Positions 27,766 to 35,573 of a stretch of DNA of 64,000 nucleotides are shown piece by piece. This stretch comes from Niveispirillum sp048066115 (GTDB taxonomy: Bacteria; Pseudomonadota; Alphaproteobacteria; Azospirillales; Azospirillaceae): NCBI RefSeq assembly GCF_048066115.1, contig NZ_JBLTYX010000001.1, forward strand, positions 930,001-994,000, given 5' to 3'. Position 1 is the first letter of the stretch; each line of letters begins with the position of its first letter. The notes under the pieces were generated by a model. That model saw only the letters and a program-made list of their open reading frames with translations. It did not search any database and was not told the origin of the DNA. The position numbers and the translations under genes were made by a program.

Positions 27766-28537
27766 GTCCCCCCACCTGCTGATCGAAACACCGTCGGACG
27801 GCGTGCGCCTGCTGCGCCTGAACCGGCCCGACCGGCGCAATGCCCTGGCCACGCCGCTGCTGTCGGCCATCGCCAGGGCATTGGACGCCGCCACCGGCGA
27901 TCCCGGCATCCGCGTGGTGGTGATCACCGGCGATGCCAAGGTGTTCGCCGCCGGGGCGGATATCCGCGAACTGGCGGCCTCCACCCCCGACGATCCACCG
28001 CACGGCCCCCGTCAGGCGGCGTGGGAGACCATCCGCGACTTTCCCAAGCCGCTGGTCGCCGCCGTGGAGGGCTGGTGCCTGGGGGCCGGGTGCGAGTTGC
28101 TGATGTGCTGCGACCTGTCGGTGGCCGGGGCGGGTGCCACGTTCGGGCAGCCGGAAAGCAGCCTGGGCATCATGCCCGGTGCCGGCGGCACCGCCACCCT
28201 GCCCCGCCTGGTGGGCCGTACCCTGGCCATGCGCATGGTTTTGACGGGGGAAGCCATCGACGCCGGACACGCCGTCGCCGCCGGGCTGGTGGGGGAGATG
28301 GTACAAGCCGGTCAGGCGCTGGACCGTGCCCTGGAGCTGGCGAACATGATCGCCGGCCGCGCCCCCCTGGCCCTGACGGCCGCCAAGGCCAGCGTCAGAG
28401 CGGCGTTCGAACTGCCGCATGGCGACCATCTGCTGCATGAACGCCGCCGCTTCCTGGCCCTGCTGGGTACGGCGGACAGGCAGGAGGGTGTTGCCGCCTT
28501 CCTGGAAAAACGCCCACCCCATTGGCAAGGACGATAG
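27755..28537 (+). CDS. paaF: PaaF, 2,3-dehydroadipyl-CoA hydratase
   Basis: The 260-residue crotonase hydrates 2,3-dehydroadipyl-CoA. It holds both catalytic glutamates expected of a hydratase, in LGAGCELLMCCD and FGQPESSLGIMPGAGGT, which distinguishes it from the isomerase PaaG. The oxyanion-hole block is VFAAGADIRELA. Position at the end of paaABCDE and the overlap with paaE support the assignment. Confidence 0.92.
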   Translation: MTAKSPHLLIETPSDGVRLLRLNRPDRRNALATPLLSAIARALDAATGDPGIRVVVITGDAKVFAAGADIRELAASTPDDPPHGPRQAAWETIRDFPKPLVAAVEGWCLGAGCELLMCCDLSVAGAGATFGQPESSLGIMPGAGGTATLPRLVGRTLAMRMVLTGEAIDAGHAVAAGLVGEMVQAGQALDRALELANMIAGRAPLALTAAKASVRAAFELPHGDHLLHERRRFLALLGTADRQEGVAAFLEKRPPHWQGR

Positions 28538-28549
28538 GAGAGAACGCCC

Positions 28550-28852
28550 ATGAAGAAGCTGATCGCACTCTACCGCAAGCCCGACGATGTCGAGGCTTTC
28601 CTGAAGCATTACAACGATGTGCACCTGCCGCTGGTGGAGAAGGTGCCGGGCCTGCTGCGCACATTGGTCAACCGCGTCACCGCCGCGCCGATGGGCGGGG
28701 AGCCGGCCTTCTTCATGATCGTGGAGATGCAATATGCGGACACGGCCAGCTTCGACGCCGCCATGAAATCCCCGGAAAACCGCGCCGCCGGCAAGGACCT
28801 GATGGGGTTCGCCCGTGACCTGGTCACGCTGGTGGTGGCGGACGGGGACTGA
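28550..28852 (+). CDS. EthD-family protein
   Basis: The protein has 100 residues with the dimeric alpha+beta-barrel EthD pattern: KKLIALYRKPDDVEAFLKHYNDVHLPL and a C-terminal DLMGFARDLVTLVVAD. EthD proteins accompany many degradation operons with no settled function; some relatives are small-molecule cyclases or decarboxylases. GGAGAG precedes the ATG, 12 bases after paaF. It takes the position where paaI thioesterase is often found. Its stop is two bases from that of the convergent paaY. Confidence 0.85.
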   Translation: MKKLIALYRKPDDVEAFLKHYNDVHLPLVEKVPGLLRTLVNRVTAAPMGGEPAFFMIVEMQYADTASFDAAMKSPENRAAGKDLMGFARDLVTLVVADGD

Positions 28853-28853
28853 T

Positions 28854-29450
28854 TTACCCCCGCGCCTTGTCCAGCGGCACATGATCGCCCCCCAGGCGGG
28901 GGCGGTCCTTCTCCATTTCGGGCAGCGGCGGCACCTCCGCCAATGTCGCCAGGCAGCGGCGGGTCAGGTCGTGATATTCGGCCGTGCCGCGGATTTTCCA
29001 GTCGATCTCCTGCGGCGACAGCTCCCGGATGACGCGGGCCGGCGTGCCGGCGACCAGCATGCGCGGCGGCACCTGCATCCCGGCCTTCACGAACGACATG
29101 GCGGCCACCAAGGCGTCGGCCCCCACCACCGCATTGTCCATGACCACGGCATTCATGCCGACCAGGGCGTTGCGTCCGATGCGGCAGCCATGCAGCACGG
29201 CGCCATGGCCGATATGCCCGTCCTCCTCCACCACCGCATCGGCGCCGGGGAAGGAATGCATGACGCAATTATCCTGGACATTGGCCCCGCGCTCCACCAC
29301 CAGCCGCCCGAAATCACCGCGCAGGCTGGCACCCGGGCCGATATAGCAGCCGGGGCCGATGATCACGTCGCCGATCAGCACGGCGGTGGGATGGACGAAG
29401 GCCGTGGGGTCGACCACCGGAACAAGCCCGTCGAAACGGTAGCAGGGCAT
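28854..29450 (-). CDS. paaY: PaaY, hexapeptide-repeat (gamma-carbonic-anhydrase-like) thioesterase
   Basis: The 198-residue left-handed beta-helix protein has many hexapeptide repeats (VIIGPGCYIGPGASLRGDFG, NVQDNCVMHSFPG) and metal-binding histidines (HIGHGAVLHGC), ending in a helical tail. PaaY is thought to hydrolyse dead-end CoA thioesters and so protect the pathway. AGGAAA precedes the ATG. It is divergent from the TetR regulator at 29540. A gamma-carbonic anhydrase is the alternative, but context favours PaaY. Confidence 0.9.
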   Translation of the reverse strand: MPCYRFDGLVPVVDPTAFVHPTAVLIGDVIIGPGCYIGPGASLRGDFGRLVVERGANVQDNCVMHSFPGADAVVEEDGHIGHGAVLHGCRIGRNALVGMNAVVMDNAVVGADALVAAMSFVKAGMQVPPRMLVAGTPARVIRELSPQEIDWKIRGTAEYHDLTRRCLATLAEVPPLPEMEKDRPRLGGDHVPLDKARG

Positions 29451-29539
29451 GGGGTTTCCTTTTCCGTGTTTTTGGTTGAACGCCGGGGACTTATGGTCCA
29501 TCACCGGCATCTGGATCGGGTTTCCGGGATCGGACGGGC

Positions 29540-30133
29540 ATGGCACGCAAGCAGGCGGCGGATTACGAGCAGCGGCGCGAGGCGATCATCGACCGGGCGG
29601 CCGAGCTTTTCGCGGTCAAGGGGTTCCTGGGCTGTTCGGTGGCCGACCTGGCGGAGGCCTGCAACACCTCGAAGTCGCTGATATACCATTACTATCCGTC
29701 GAAGGAGGATATCCTTCACGCCGTGATGGCGTCGCATGTCGAGCAATTGTCCGCCGCCGCCGCGGAAGTGGCCGCCATGCCGCAGGGTCCCGCCACCCGC
29801 CTGCGGCATCTGTCGCGGCGCTTCATGCGGCTCTATGTCGGGGCCGCGTCGCGGCAGAAGGTGCTGCTGAACGACCTGGCCCACCTGCCCCCGGACCGGC
29901 GGGCGGAGATCGTGGCCGGCCAGCGCGCCCTGGTCACGCTGGTGGAGGCCATCCTGGCGGACCTGCATCCCGCCCTTGTCGGTGATGCCGCCCACCGGCG
30001 GACGGCCGCCATGCTGTTCTTCGGCATGATCAACTGGACCCATACCTGGATGAAGCCCGACGGCGCCCTGGGGGCGGATGAGATCGCCGACATGGCCACC
30101 GGCATGGTCCTGCAGGGTATCGGCGGGATCTGA
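29540..30133 (+). CDS. paaR: TetR-family repressor, probable PaaR
   Basis: The 197-residue TetR protein has the helix-turn-helix FLGCSVADLAEACNTSKSLIYHYYPSKEDIL and a C-terminal domain with LLNDLAHLPPDRR, as in the TetR-type phenylacetate regulators of Burkholderia and Thermus. Those repressors bind phenylacetyl-CoA. It lies between paaY and the 2-oxoacid dehydrogenase genes. The three related palindromes at 21204, 23968 and 34866 are its probable targets. None is seen in its own promoter. Confidence 0.85.
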   Translation: MARKQAADYEQRREAIIDRAAELFAVKGFLGCSVADLAEACNTSKSLIYHYYPSKEDILHAVMASHVEQLSAAAAEVAAMPQGPATRLRHLSRRFMRLYVGAASRQKVLLNDLAHLPPDRRAEIVAGQRALVTLVEAILADLHPALVGDAAHRRTAAMLFFGMINWTHTWMKPDGALGADEIADMATGMVLQGIGGI

Positions 30134-30138
30134 CCCCC

Positions 30139-31554
30139 TCACAGGTGGATCGGCTTGCCGAAGGCCGCCATCGCCGCCTCCTTCAGTGCCTCCGCATGGG
30201 TGGGGTGGGCATGGCAGGTGAGCGCGATATCCTCCGCATTGGCGCCGAAGGCCATGGCCTGGGTGGCCTGGGCGATCATGGTGCCGGCCATGGCGCCAAT
30301 GATATGCACGCCCAGCACCCGGCCATCCTCCCTGGCGGCCAGCAGCTTGACGAAACCGTCCGTTTCCCGGTTGGCCTTGGCGCGGCTGTTGGCGGCGAAG
30401 GGAAATTTACCGACCTTGTAGGCCACACCGGCCGCCTTCAGTTCCTCTTCACTGCGCCCCACGCTGGCTACCTCCGGCTCGGTATACATGACCGAGGGGA
30501 TCAGGGCGTGGTCGATGAAACCGGTGCGGCCGGCGATGGTGTCGGCGCAGGCGATCCCCTCCTCCTCCGCCTTGTGGGCCAGCATGGGGCCTTCCACGAC
30601 GTCGCCGATGGCCCAGAGGCCGGGCACCTTCGTACGGAAATCATGGTCGACGGGGATGCGTCCGCGCGCGTCCGGCGTGATGCCGACGGCTTCCAGGCCA
30701 AGCCCGGCCGTGTATGGGCGCCGGCCCGCCGCCAGCAGCAGCCGGTCGGCCTGGATGCGTGCGCTCGGACCACCCGCCACCGGTGCCACCTCCAGCACCA
30801 GCCCACCCGCCGCCGGCTTATCTGCCGACAGAAGTTTCGTTTCCGTAATGATCTTCAATCCCTGCCGTGACAGCAGGCGCTGTGCGGCTTGGGCCAGTTC
30901 CGCGTCCAGGCCGGGAGCGATGCGGTCGGCCATTTCCAGCACCGTGACGGCACTGCCCAGCCTTTTATAGATCGATCCCATCTCCAGCCCGATGAAGCCG
31001 GCCCCCAGCACCACAAGATGTTCCGGTATCGAAACAAGCTCCAAAGCCCCGGTGGAGGTGATGATGCGGTCCCCGTCCGGCACCAGCCCGGGCAAGGGCG
31101 TGACGTCGGAGCCGGTGGCGATCAGGATGTCGGTGGCTTCCAGCACCTGCTCCCCACCCGCCACCAGGGCCACGACCACACGGCCTGTGCCCATCAGGCG
31201 GGCGGTGCCATGGACATGCCGCACCTTGTTGCGGACGAACAGGCCCTGGATACCGCCGGTCAGCTCGGCCACGGCCTTGTCCTTCTCCGCCCGCATCGCG
31301 TCCAGGTCCAGCCCGACCTCCGGCACCCGGATGCCGAACCGGGCCAGATGCCCGCCGCGTGCCTGCTGATAGAGATGCGTGGCGTGCAGCAGCGATTTGG
31401 ACGGGATGCAGCCGACATTCAGGCAGGTGCCGCCCAGCGTCGCCCGCTTTTCCACGCAAGCCACCTTCAGCCCATGCTGGGCGGCGCGGATGGCGGCGAC
31501 ATAGCCGCCGGGCCCGGCGCCGATGACGATCAGGTCGAAGCGATCGGCACTCAT
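30139..31554 (-). CDS. lpdA: Dihydrolipoyl dehydrogenase (E3 of the 2-oxoacid dehydrogenase complex)
   Basis: The 471-residue flavoprotein reoxidises dihydrolipoamide with NAD+. It has the FAD motif GAGPGGYVAAIRAA, the redox disulphide GGTCLNVGCIPSK, the NAD motif GAGFIGLEMGSI and the C-terminal catalytic HAHPTHAEALKEA. Its start overlaps the E2 stop (ATGA, 31551-31554). It is the last gene of the three-gene complex operon and ends five bases from the convergent paaR. Confidence 0.96.
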   Translation of the reverse strand: MSADRFDLIVIGAGPGGYVAAIRAAQHGLKVACVEKRATLGGTCLNVGCIPSKSLLHATHLYQQARGGHLARFGIRVPEVGLDLDAMRAEKDKAVAELTGGIQGLFVRNKVRHVHGTARLMGTGRVVVALVAGGEQVLEATDILIATGSDVTPLPGLVPDGDRIITSTGALELVSIPEHLVVLGAGFIGLEMGSIYKRLGSAVTVLEMADRIAPGLDAELAQAAQRLLSRQGLKIITETKLLSADKPAAGGLVLEVAPVAGGPSARIQADRLLLAAGRRPYTAGLGLEAVGITPDARGRIPVDHDFRTKVPGLWAIGDVVEGPMLAHKAEEEGIACADTIAGRTGFIDHALIPSVMYTEPEVASVGRSEEELKAAGVAYKVGKFPFAANSRAKANRETDGFVKLLAAREDGRVLGVHIIGAMAGTMIAQATQAMAFGANAEDIALTCHAHPTHAEALKEAAMAAFGKPIHL

Positions 31555-32732
31555 TTGCCATCCCCCTTCGGCCAGGTTTCCAGCACCTCCACGAAGCGGG
31601 ACAGCCAGCCATTGGTCTGGTGCCCGTCCACGACGCGGTGGTCGATGGTCAGCGACACGAAGGCCAGGGGCCGGATCTGGATCGTGTCCACCCCGTCCAC
31701 GTCCCGCACCACAACGCGCTTTTCCAGCTTGCCGATGCCCAGGATGGCCGATTGCGGCTGGTTGATGATGATCGGCGTGGCGACCAGGGAGCCGGAGACG
31801 CCATGGTTGGAGATGGTGAAGGTGCCGCCGCGCATGTCGGCCGGCGCCAGCTTGCCCTGCCTTGCCCGGTCGGTCAGGTCCTGCAACCGCGTGGCGATGC
31901 CCAGCAGCGACAGGTCCTGCGCGCCGCGCACCACCGGCACCACCAGCCCCTTGTCGCCCAGCGCCGTGCCGATGCCGACATTCACCTCATCGAAGATTTC
32001 CAGCCGGTCGTCGTGCCAGCGGCTGTTGATGGACGGGGCGACCTTCATGGCCGCCACCGACGCAGCGATGAAATAGGCGGTGAAGGTCAGGTTGACGCCC
32101 GCCTTCTCGAACGCCGCCTTGTGGGCGCGGCGATGGGCGATGATGGCGCTGAAATCCGCCTCGAACACAGCCGTGACATGCGGGGCAGCAGAGACGGAGT
32201 GCGACATATGCTCGGCAATGCGCCGGCGCATAGTGTCATGCGGAATGGAGTGGGAGCGCAGGCCGGATGCGGCCGGCGGTTCCACCGGTGCGGGTGGCAG
32301 GGGCGGTGCCGCCGGCTTCGCGACAGCCGCCTTCTCGATATCCGCACGGGTGACGCGGCCGGCATGGCCGGTACCGGTCACGGTGGCGGGGTCGATGCCC
32401 AGTTCCTTCACCGCCCGCTTGGCGGATGGCGACAAGCGCGTCTCGGCCAGCGACGGTTCCGGTGCCGCGGTGGCGGCAACCACCGGTGCAGCCACCTCCC
32501 CCACCGGCCGCAGCCGGCCCAGCAGGGCGCCGGGCAGTGCTTCGCTGTCGCTGGCCAGGGCGATTTCCGCCAGGATGCCATCGGCGGGCGCCGGTACCTC
32601 CTGCGTCACCTTGTCGGTCTCCAGTTCCACCAGCGGCTCGTCGGCCGCCACCGTATCGCCCACCTTCTTCAGCCAGGCGCGCACGGTAGCCTTGGTCCCC
32701 TCCTGTTCCAGGGGGCCGAAAATATCGATCAC
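31551..32732 (-). CDS. Dihydrolipoamide acyltransferase (E2 of a branched-chain-type 2-oxoacid dehydrogenase)
   Basis: The protein has 393 residues from the GTG at 32732, which has GGGGG nine bases upstream and gives the family's N-terminus VIDIFGPL. A TTG at 32753 is the alternative. Residues 1-75 are a single lipoyl domain with the lipoylated lysine in LETDKVTQE, a peripheral-subunit-binding domain lies near 110-145, and the catalytic domain carries HRVVDGHQTNG (catalytic His, Asp). The enzyme moves the acyl group from E1 to CoA. Under the PaaR operator, phenylacetyl is a plausible acyl group, but this is inference. Confidence 0.92.
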   Translation of the reverse strand: MIDIFGPLEQEGTKATVRAWLKKVGDTVAADEPLVELETDKVTQEVPAPADGILAEIALASDSEALPGALLGRLRPVGEVAAPVVAATAAPEPSLAETRLSPSAKRAVKELGIDPATVTGTGHAGRVTRADIEKAAVAKPAAPPLPPAPVEPPAASGLRSHSIPHDTMRRRIAEHMSHSVSAAPHVTAVFEADFSAIIAHRRAHKAAFEKAGVNLTFTAYFIAASVAAMKVAPSINSRWHDDRLEIFDEVNVGIGTALGDKGLVVPVVRGAQDLSLLGIATRLQDLTDRARQGKLAPADMRGGTFTISNHGVSGSLVATPIIINQPQSAILGIGKLEKRVVVRDVDGVDTIQIRPLAFVSLTIDHRVVDGHQTNGWLSRFVEVLETWPKGDGK

Positions 32733-32749
32733 GGGTTGGGTCCCCCAAA

Positions 32750-34843
32750 TCAAAAGGCGATCAGGTCGTCGATCCGGGCGCGGATGCGCTCCACCGACGG
32801 CACGGCCCAGTCCAGCAGCACCGGGTTATGCGGGCTGGGGATGTCGGGCATGGTCAGGCGGGCCACGGGCGCGTCCAGGTCCAGGAACACCTTGTCGGCC
32901 ACAATGGCGGCGATCTCCGCCCCGAAGCCGGCGGTCTGGATATCCTCATGCACGATCAGGCAGCGCCGCGTGCGCCGGACCGACGCCAGCACCGCCGCCT
33001 CGTCCCAGGGCATCAGGGTGCGCAGGTCGATGACATGCACCGACCTTCCCTCCGCCGCCGTCTGGCAGCGCGGGGCCATGGCTCCCCAGGTCACCACGGT
33101 CAGGTCGTCGCCCTCGGCCAGGCTGCGGGCCTTGCCGAATTCCAGGACGTAATCGTCCCCCGGCCAAGCGCGGCGTGCCCAGGCGTCGTCCAGCATGGCG
33201 CGGTGTTCGAAGAACAGCACGGGATCGTTGCCGCGCAGCGCGCCCCGCAGCAGGCCCACCGCATCCTCGGCATTGGACGGCACCGCCACCTTCCAGCCGG
33301 GCGCGTGGCAGAACTGCACCTCGTTGGTCTGGCTGTGCCAGGGATCGCCGCATTTGAAGAAACCGCCGGGCACGCGCAGCACCATGGGGGCGGCGAAACG
33401 GTTGTTGGTGCGCCAGCGCATGGTGCCGCAATCGTTGATCTGCTCCATGGCCGGTTCGGCATATTTGCGGAACTGGATTTCCGGCACCGGCATCAGGCCG
33501 GCCAGCGCCATGCCCACGGCCCGGCCGACAATGCCCTCCTCCGACAGGCTGGTATCGAAGACACGGGTGGTGCCGTATTTCTCCTGCAAGCCCAGGGTCA
33601 CGGCATGCACACCACCCTTGGGCCCGATATCCTCCCCGAACAGCACGACGCGGGGGTTCAGCGCCATCTCATTGTCCAGGGTACGGCGGATGGCCGTCAC
33701 CATGTTCAGGCGCTGGCCCTCCGGCCGCGCCTCGGTCACCGGCACCGGCGGGACATAGCCGTGCGACCATTGCCCGCCCTTGGCCTGCACCTCGCCCGGT
33801 TCGGCGAAGACATGGCGGATGACACCCACGGGGTCGGCCACCGGCCGTGCCTCCGCCTGGACCCGCGCCGCCTCCACCTCGTCCCTGGCCTGGGCGGCGA
33901 TGGCGTCCCATTCGGCCTCTTCCAGCACGGCCGGCACCAGATATTCCTTCAGCCGCGGCAGGGGATCGCGCGCCCATTCGGATGCCACGAATTCCGCCGG
34001 CTTGTAGGTCTGGGTGTCCTGGAAGGAATGGCCCTGCAGGCGCGGCACCGTCAGGCGCAGCAGGCACGGCCCCTTGCGGTCGCGGACATGGGATACCGCC
34101 TGGTCGACCAGACGCGCCGCCTCCGCCGGTTCCGCCCCGTCGCCGGCCAGGATGGTCAGGCCCTTGAAACTGGCCAGGTTGGCGGCGATGTTGCCGCCCG
34201 GCGTCTGCATGATCGACGGCACGGAGATGCCGTAGCCATTATCCTCGATATAGAACAGCATGGGCAGCGCCTGCGTCGTGGCGATGGTCAGCGCCGCCCA
34301 GAACCCGTTGGCCGCCACCGACCCGTCGCCACCCAGCACGACGGCGATCGACCGTTCATAATCCGGCTGTTTCAGGACGCGGGCATAATAATCCATCGCC
34401 TGGGCCCAGCCGGCGGTGGGCGTGTATTGCGCCCCCACCCCGCCGCACATGGGCAGGGCCGAGGCCCCCTCCGGATTGGGATAATTGAAGACGACGCCGA
34501 TATCGCGCCCGTCGGAATAGCCGCCGGCCCGACCCATGGAGGAACCCAGCGCATCCTCGATATCCACGCCCAGCGACAGCAGCATGGGGCGGGAGCGGTA
34601 ATAGCCGCAGGCGGCATCATGCCGGTCGGTCAGGCGCGCGCCCAGCAGAATCTGCGCCATGTCGTGGCCGCGGGCGGAGAACTGGTAGAGCACCTTGCGC
34701 TCCGGTACCAGGACCTTCTCCTCCAACTCGTCCAGCGTGCGGGACACATGCAGCAGATGGGTGATCCGGCGCCAATCATAGGAGGGATCGGGCGTGTTGC
34801 GCGGCAATGTGTCGGCCACGCTGCGCCGGCTCTGTGAGATCAT
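32750..34843 (-). CDS. 2-oxoacid dehydrogenase E1, fused alpha and beta subunits
   Basis: The 697-residue thiamine-diphosphate enzyme has the alpha part first (1-340, with GGDGSVAANGFWAAL and IEDNGYGISVPS) and the beta part after a linker (about 375-697, FGEDIGPKGGVHAVT, EEGIVGRAVG). In most branched-chain complexes these are two proteins; fused forms are known. It decarboxylates a 2-oxoacid and passes the acyl group to E2. The promoter carries the PaaR palindrome. This suggests phenylpyruvate, or another aromatic oxoacid, as substrate. Isovalerate-type oxoacids remain possible. Confidence 0.92.
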   Translation of the reverse strand: MISQSRRSVADTLPRNTPDPSYDWRRITHLLHVSRTLDELEEKVLVPERKVLYQFSARGHDMAQILLGARLTDRHDAACGYYRSRPMLLSLGVDIEDALGSSMGRAGGYSDGRDIGVVFNYPNPEGASALPMCGGVGAQYTPTAGWAQAMDYYARVLKQPDYERSIAVVLGGDGSVAANGFWAALTIATTQALPMLFYIEDNGYGISVPSIMQTPGGNIAANLASFKGLTILAGDGAEPAEAARLVDQAVSHVRDRKGPCLLRLTVPRLQGHSFQDTQTYKPAEFVASEWARDPLPRLKEYLVPAVLEEAEWDAIAAQARDEVEAARVQAEARPVADPVGVIRHVFAEPGEVQAKGGQWSHGYVPPVPVTEARPEGQRLNMVTAIRRTLDNEMALNPRVVLFGEDIGPKGGVHAVTLGLQEKYGTTRVFDTSLSEEGIVGRAVGMALAGLMPVPEIQFRKYAEPAMEQINDCGTMRWRTNNRFAAPMVLRVPGGFFKCGDPWHSQTNEVQFCHAPGWKVAVPSNAEDAVGLLRGALRGNDPVLFFEHRAMLDDAWARRAWPGDDYVLEFGKARSLAEGDDLTVVTWGAMAPRCQTAAEGRSVHVIDLRTLMPWDEAAVLASVRRTRRCLIVHEDIQTAGFGAEIAAIVADKVFLDLDAPVARLTMPDIPSPHNPVLLDWAVPSVERIRARIDDLIAF

Positions 34844-34865
34844 GGTGTCCCCGCTATAATTTTAT

Positions 34866-34881
34866 GACCGTCCAGTCGGTC
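34866..34881. promoter_or_regulatory. PaaR operator in front of the 2-oxoacid dehydrogenase operon
   Basis: GACCGTCCAGTCGGTC has arms GACCG/CGGTC and matches the paaA site at 14 of 16 positions. Read on the minus strand it directly follows TTGA, giving a TTGACC -35 box, with an AT-rich -10 region (TTATAG) before the E1 gene start at 34843. The layout mirrors the paaA promoter and places the complex in the phenylacetate regulon. Confidence 0.72.
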
Positions 34882-34978
34882 AATAAATTATAGCCAATAT
34901 TCGGTGGGGAAACTTTGCGTATCGACCCTCAGGATTACAGTGACACGCAACAAACTTGCATCTGGAGGGTTTGGAGGT

Positions 34979-35440
34979 TCACAGCGGCAAGGGCAGGTCC
35001 GTCGTTTCCTTCAGGTCGCGCAGCACCAGGGAGGAGCGGACGGTGGCGATGCAGGGCAGGCGCAGCAGTCCCTGCACGAAATGGTCGAACCCCTTCAGGT
35101 CGGCCGCCACCACCTTCAGCATGTAATCGGCATCCCCGGTCAGCATGCAGCATTCCAGGATCTGCGGGGAGGATTGCACGAAGCCGGAAAATTCCGACGT
35201 GTGCTCCGCCATATGCGAACGCAGGGTGACGACCACATAGGATTTCAGCGCAAAACCCAGCTTCTCCGGCGACAGCAGCGCCGTGACGCGGTTGATATAG
35301 CCCTCGTCGCGCAGCCTTTGCAGCCGGCGCGAACATTGGGAGGAGGAAAGGCAGACGATCTCCGCCAGTTCGCTGAGCGTGATATCGCCCTTCTCCTGGA
35401 TGGCCGACAGGAGCTTCACATCGAAACTGTCCAAACTCAT
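34979..35440 (-). CDS. Lrp/AsnC-family transcriptional regulator
   Basis: The protein has 153 residues from MSLDSFDVKLL. The N-terminal helix-turn-helix is ITLSELAEIVCLSSSQCSRRLQRL, and the C-terminal RAM domain has CCMLTGDADYMLKVVAADLKGFDHF. Proteins of this family usually respond to an amino acid. It sits directly upstream of the 2-oxoacid dehydrogenase operon on the same strand (135-base gap), so control by phenylalanine or a branched-chain amino acid is plausible. An ATG 36 bases earlier (35476) is a less likely start. Confidence 0.92.
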   Translation of the reverse strand: MSLDSFDVKLLSAIQEKGDITLSELAEIVCLSSSQCSRRLQRLRDEGYINRVTALLSPEKLGFALKSYVVVTLRSHMAEHTSEFSGFVQSSPQILECCMLTGDADYMLKVVAADLKGFDHFVQGLLRLPCIATVRSSLVLRDLKETTDLPLPL

Positions 35441-35573
35441 GGGGGCGGCTTCCTGCTGATCGGGCGCGACTGCCATTTTGACCAAGGATAGACCGGGCGC
35501 ATCCGCAACTTCAACGGCAGGGACGCGACGCTGCCGCGGGCCCGGAGACCCCGGTCGCGTCGCGCACCTTTCC

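Noticed and set aside
35522..35561. GACGCGAC/GTCGCGTC inverted repeat downstream of the third TonB receptor
   Set aside because: The loop is 26 bases and no T-run follows, so termination or protein binding could not be supported.
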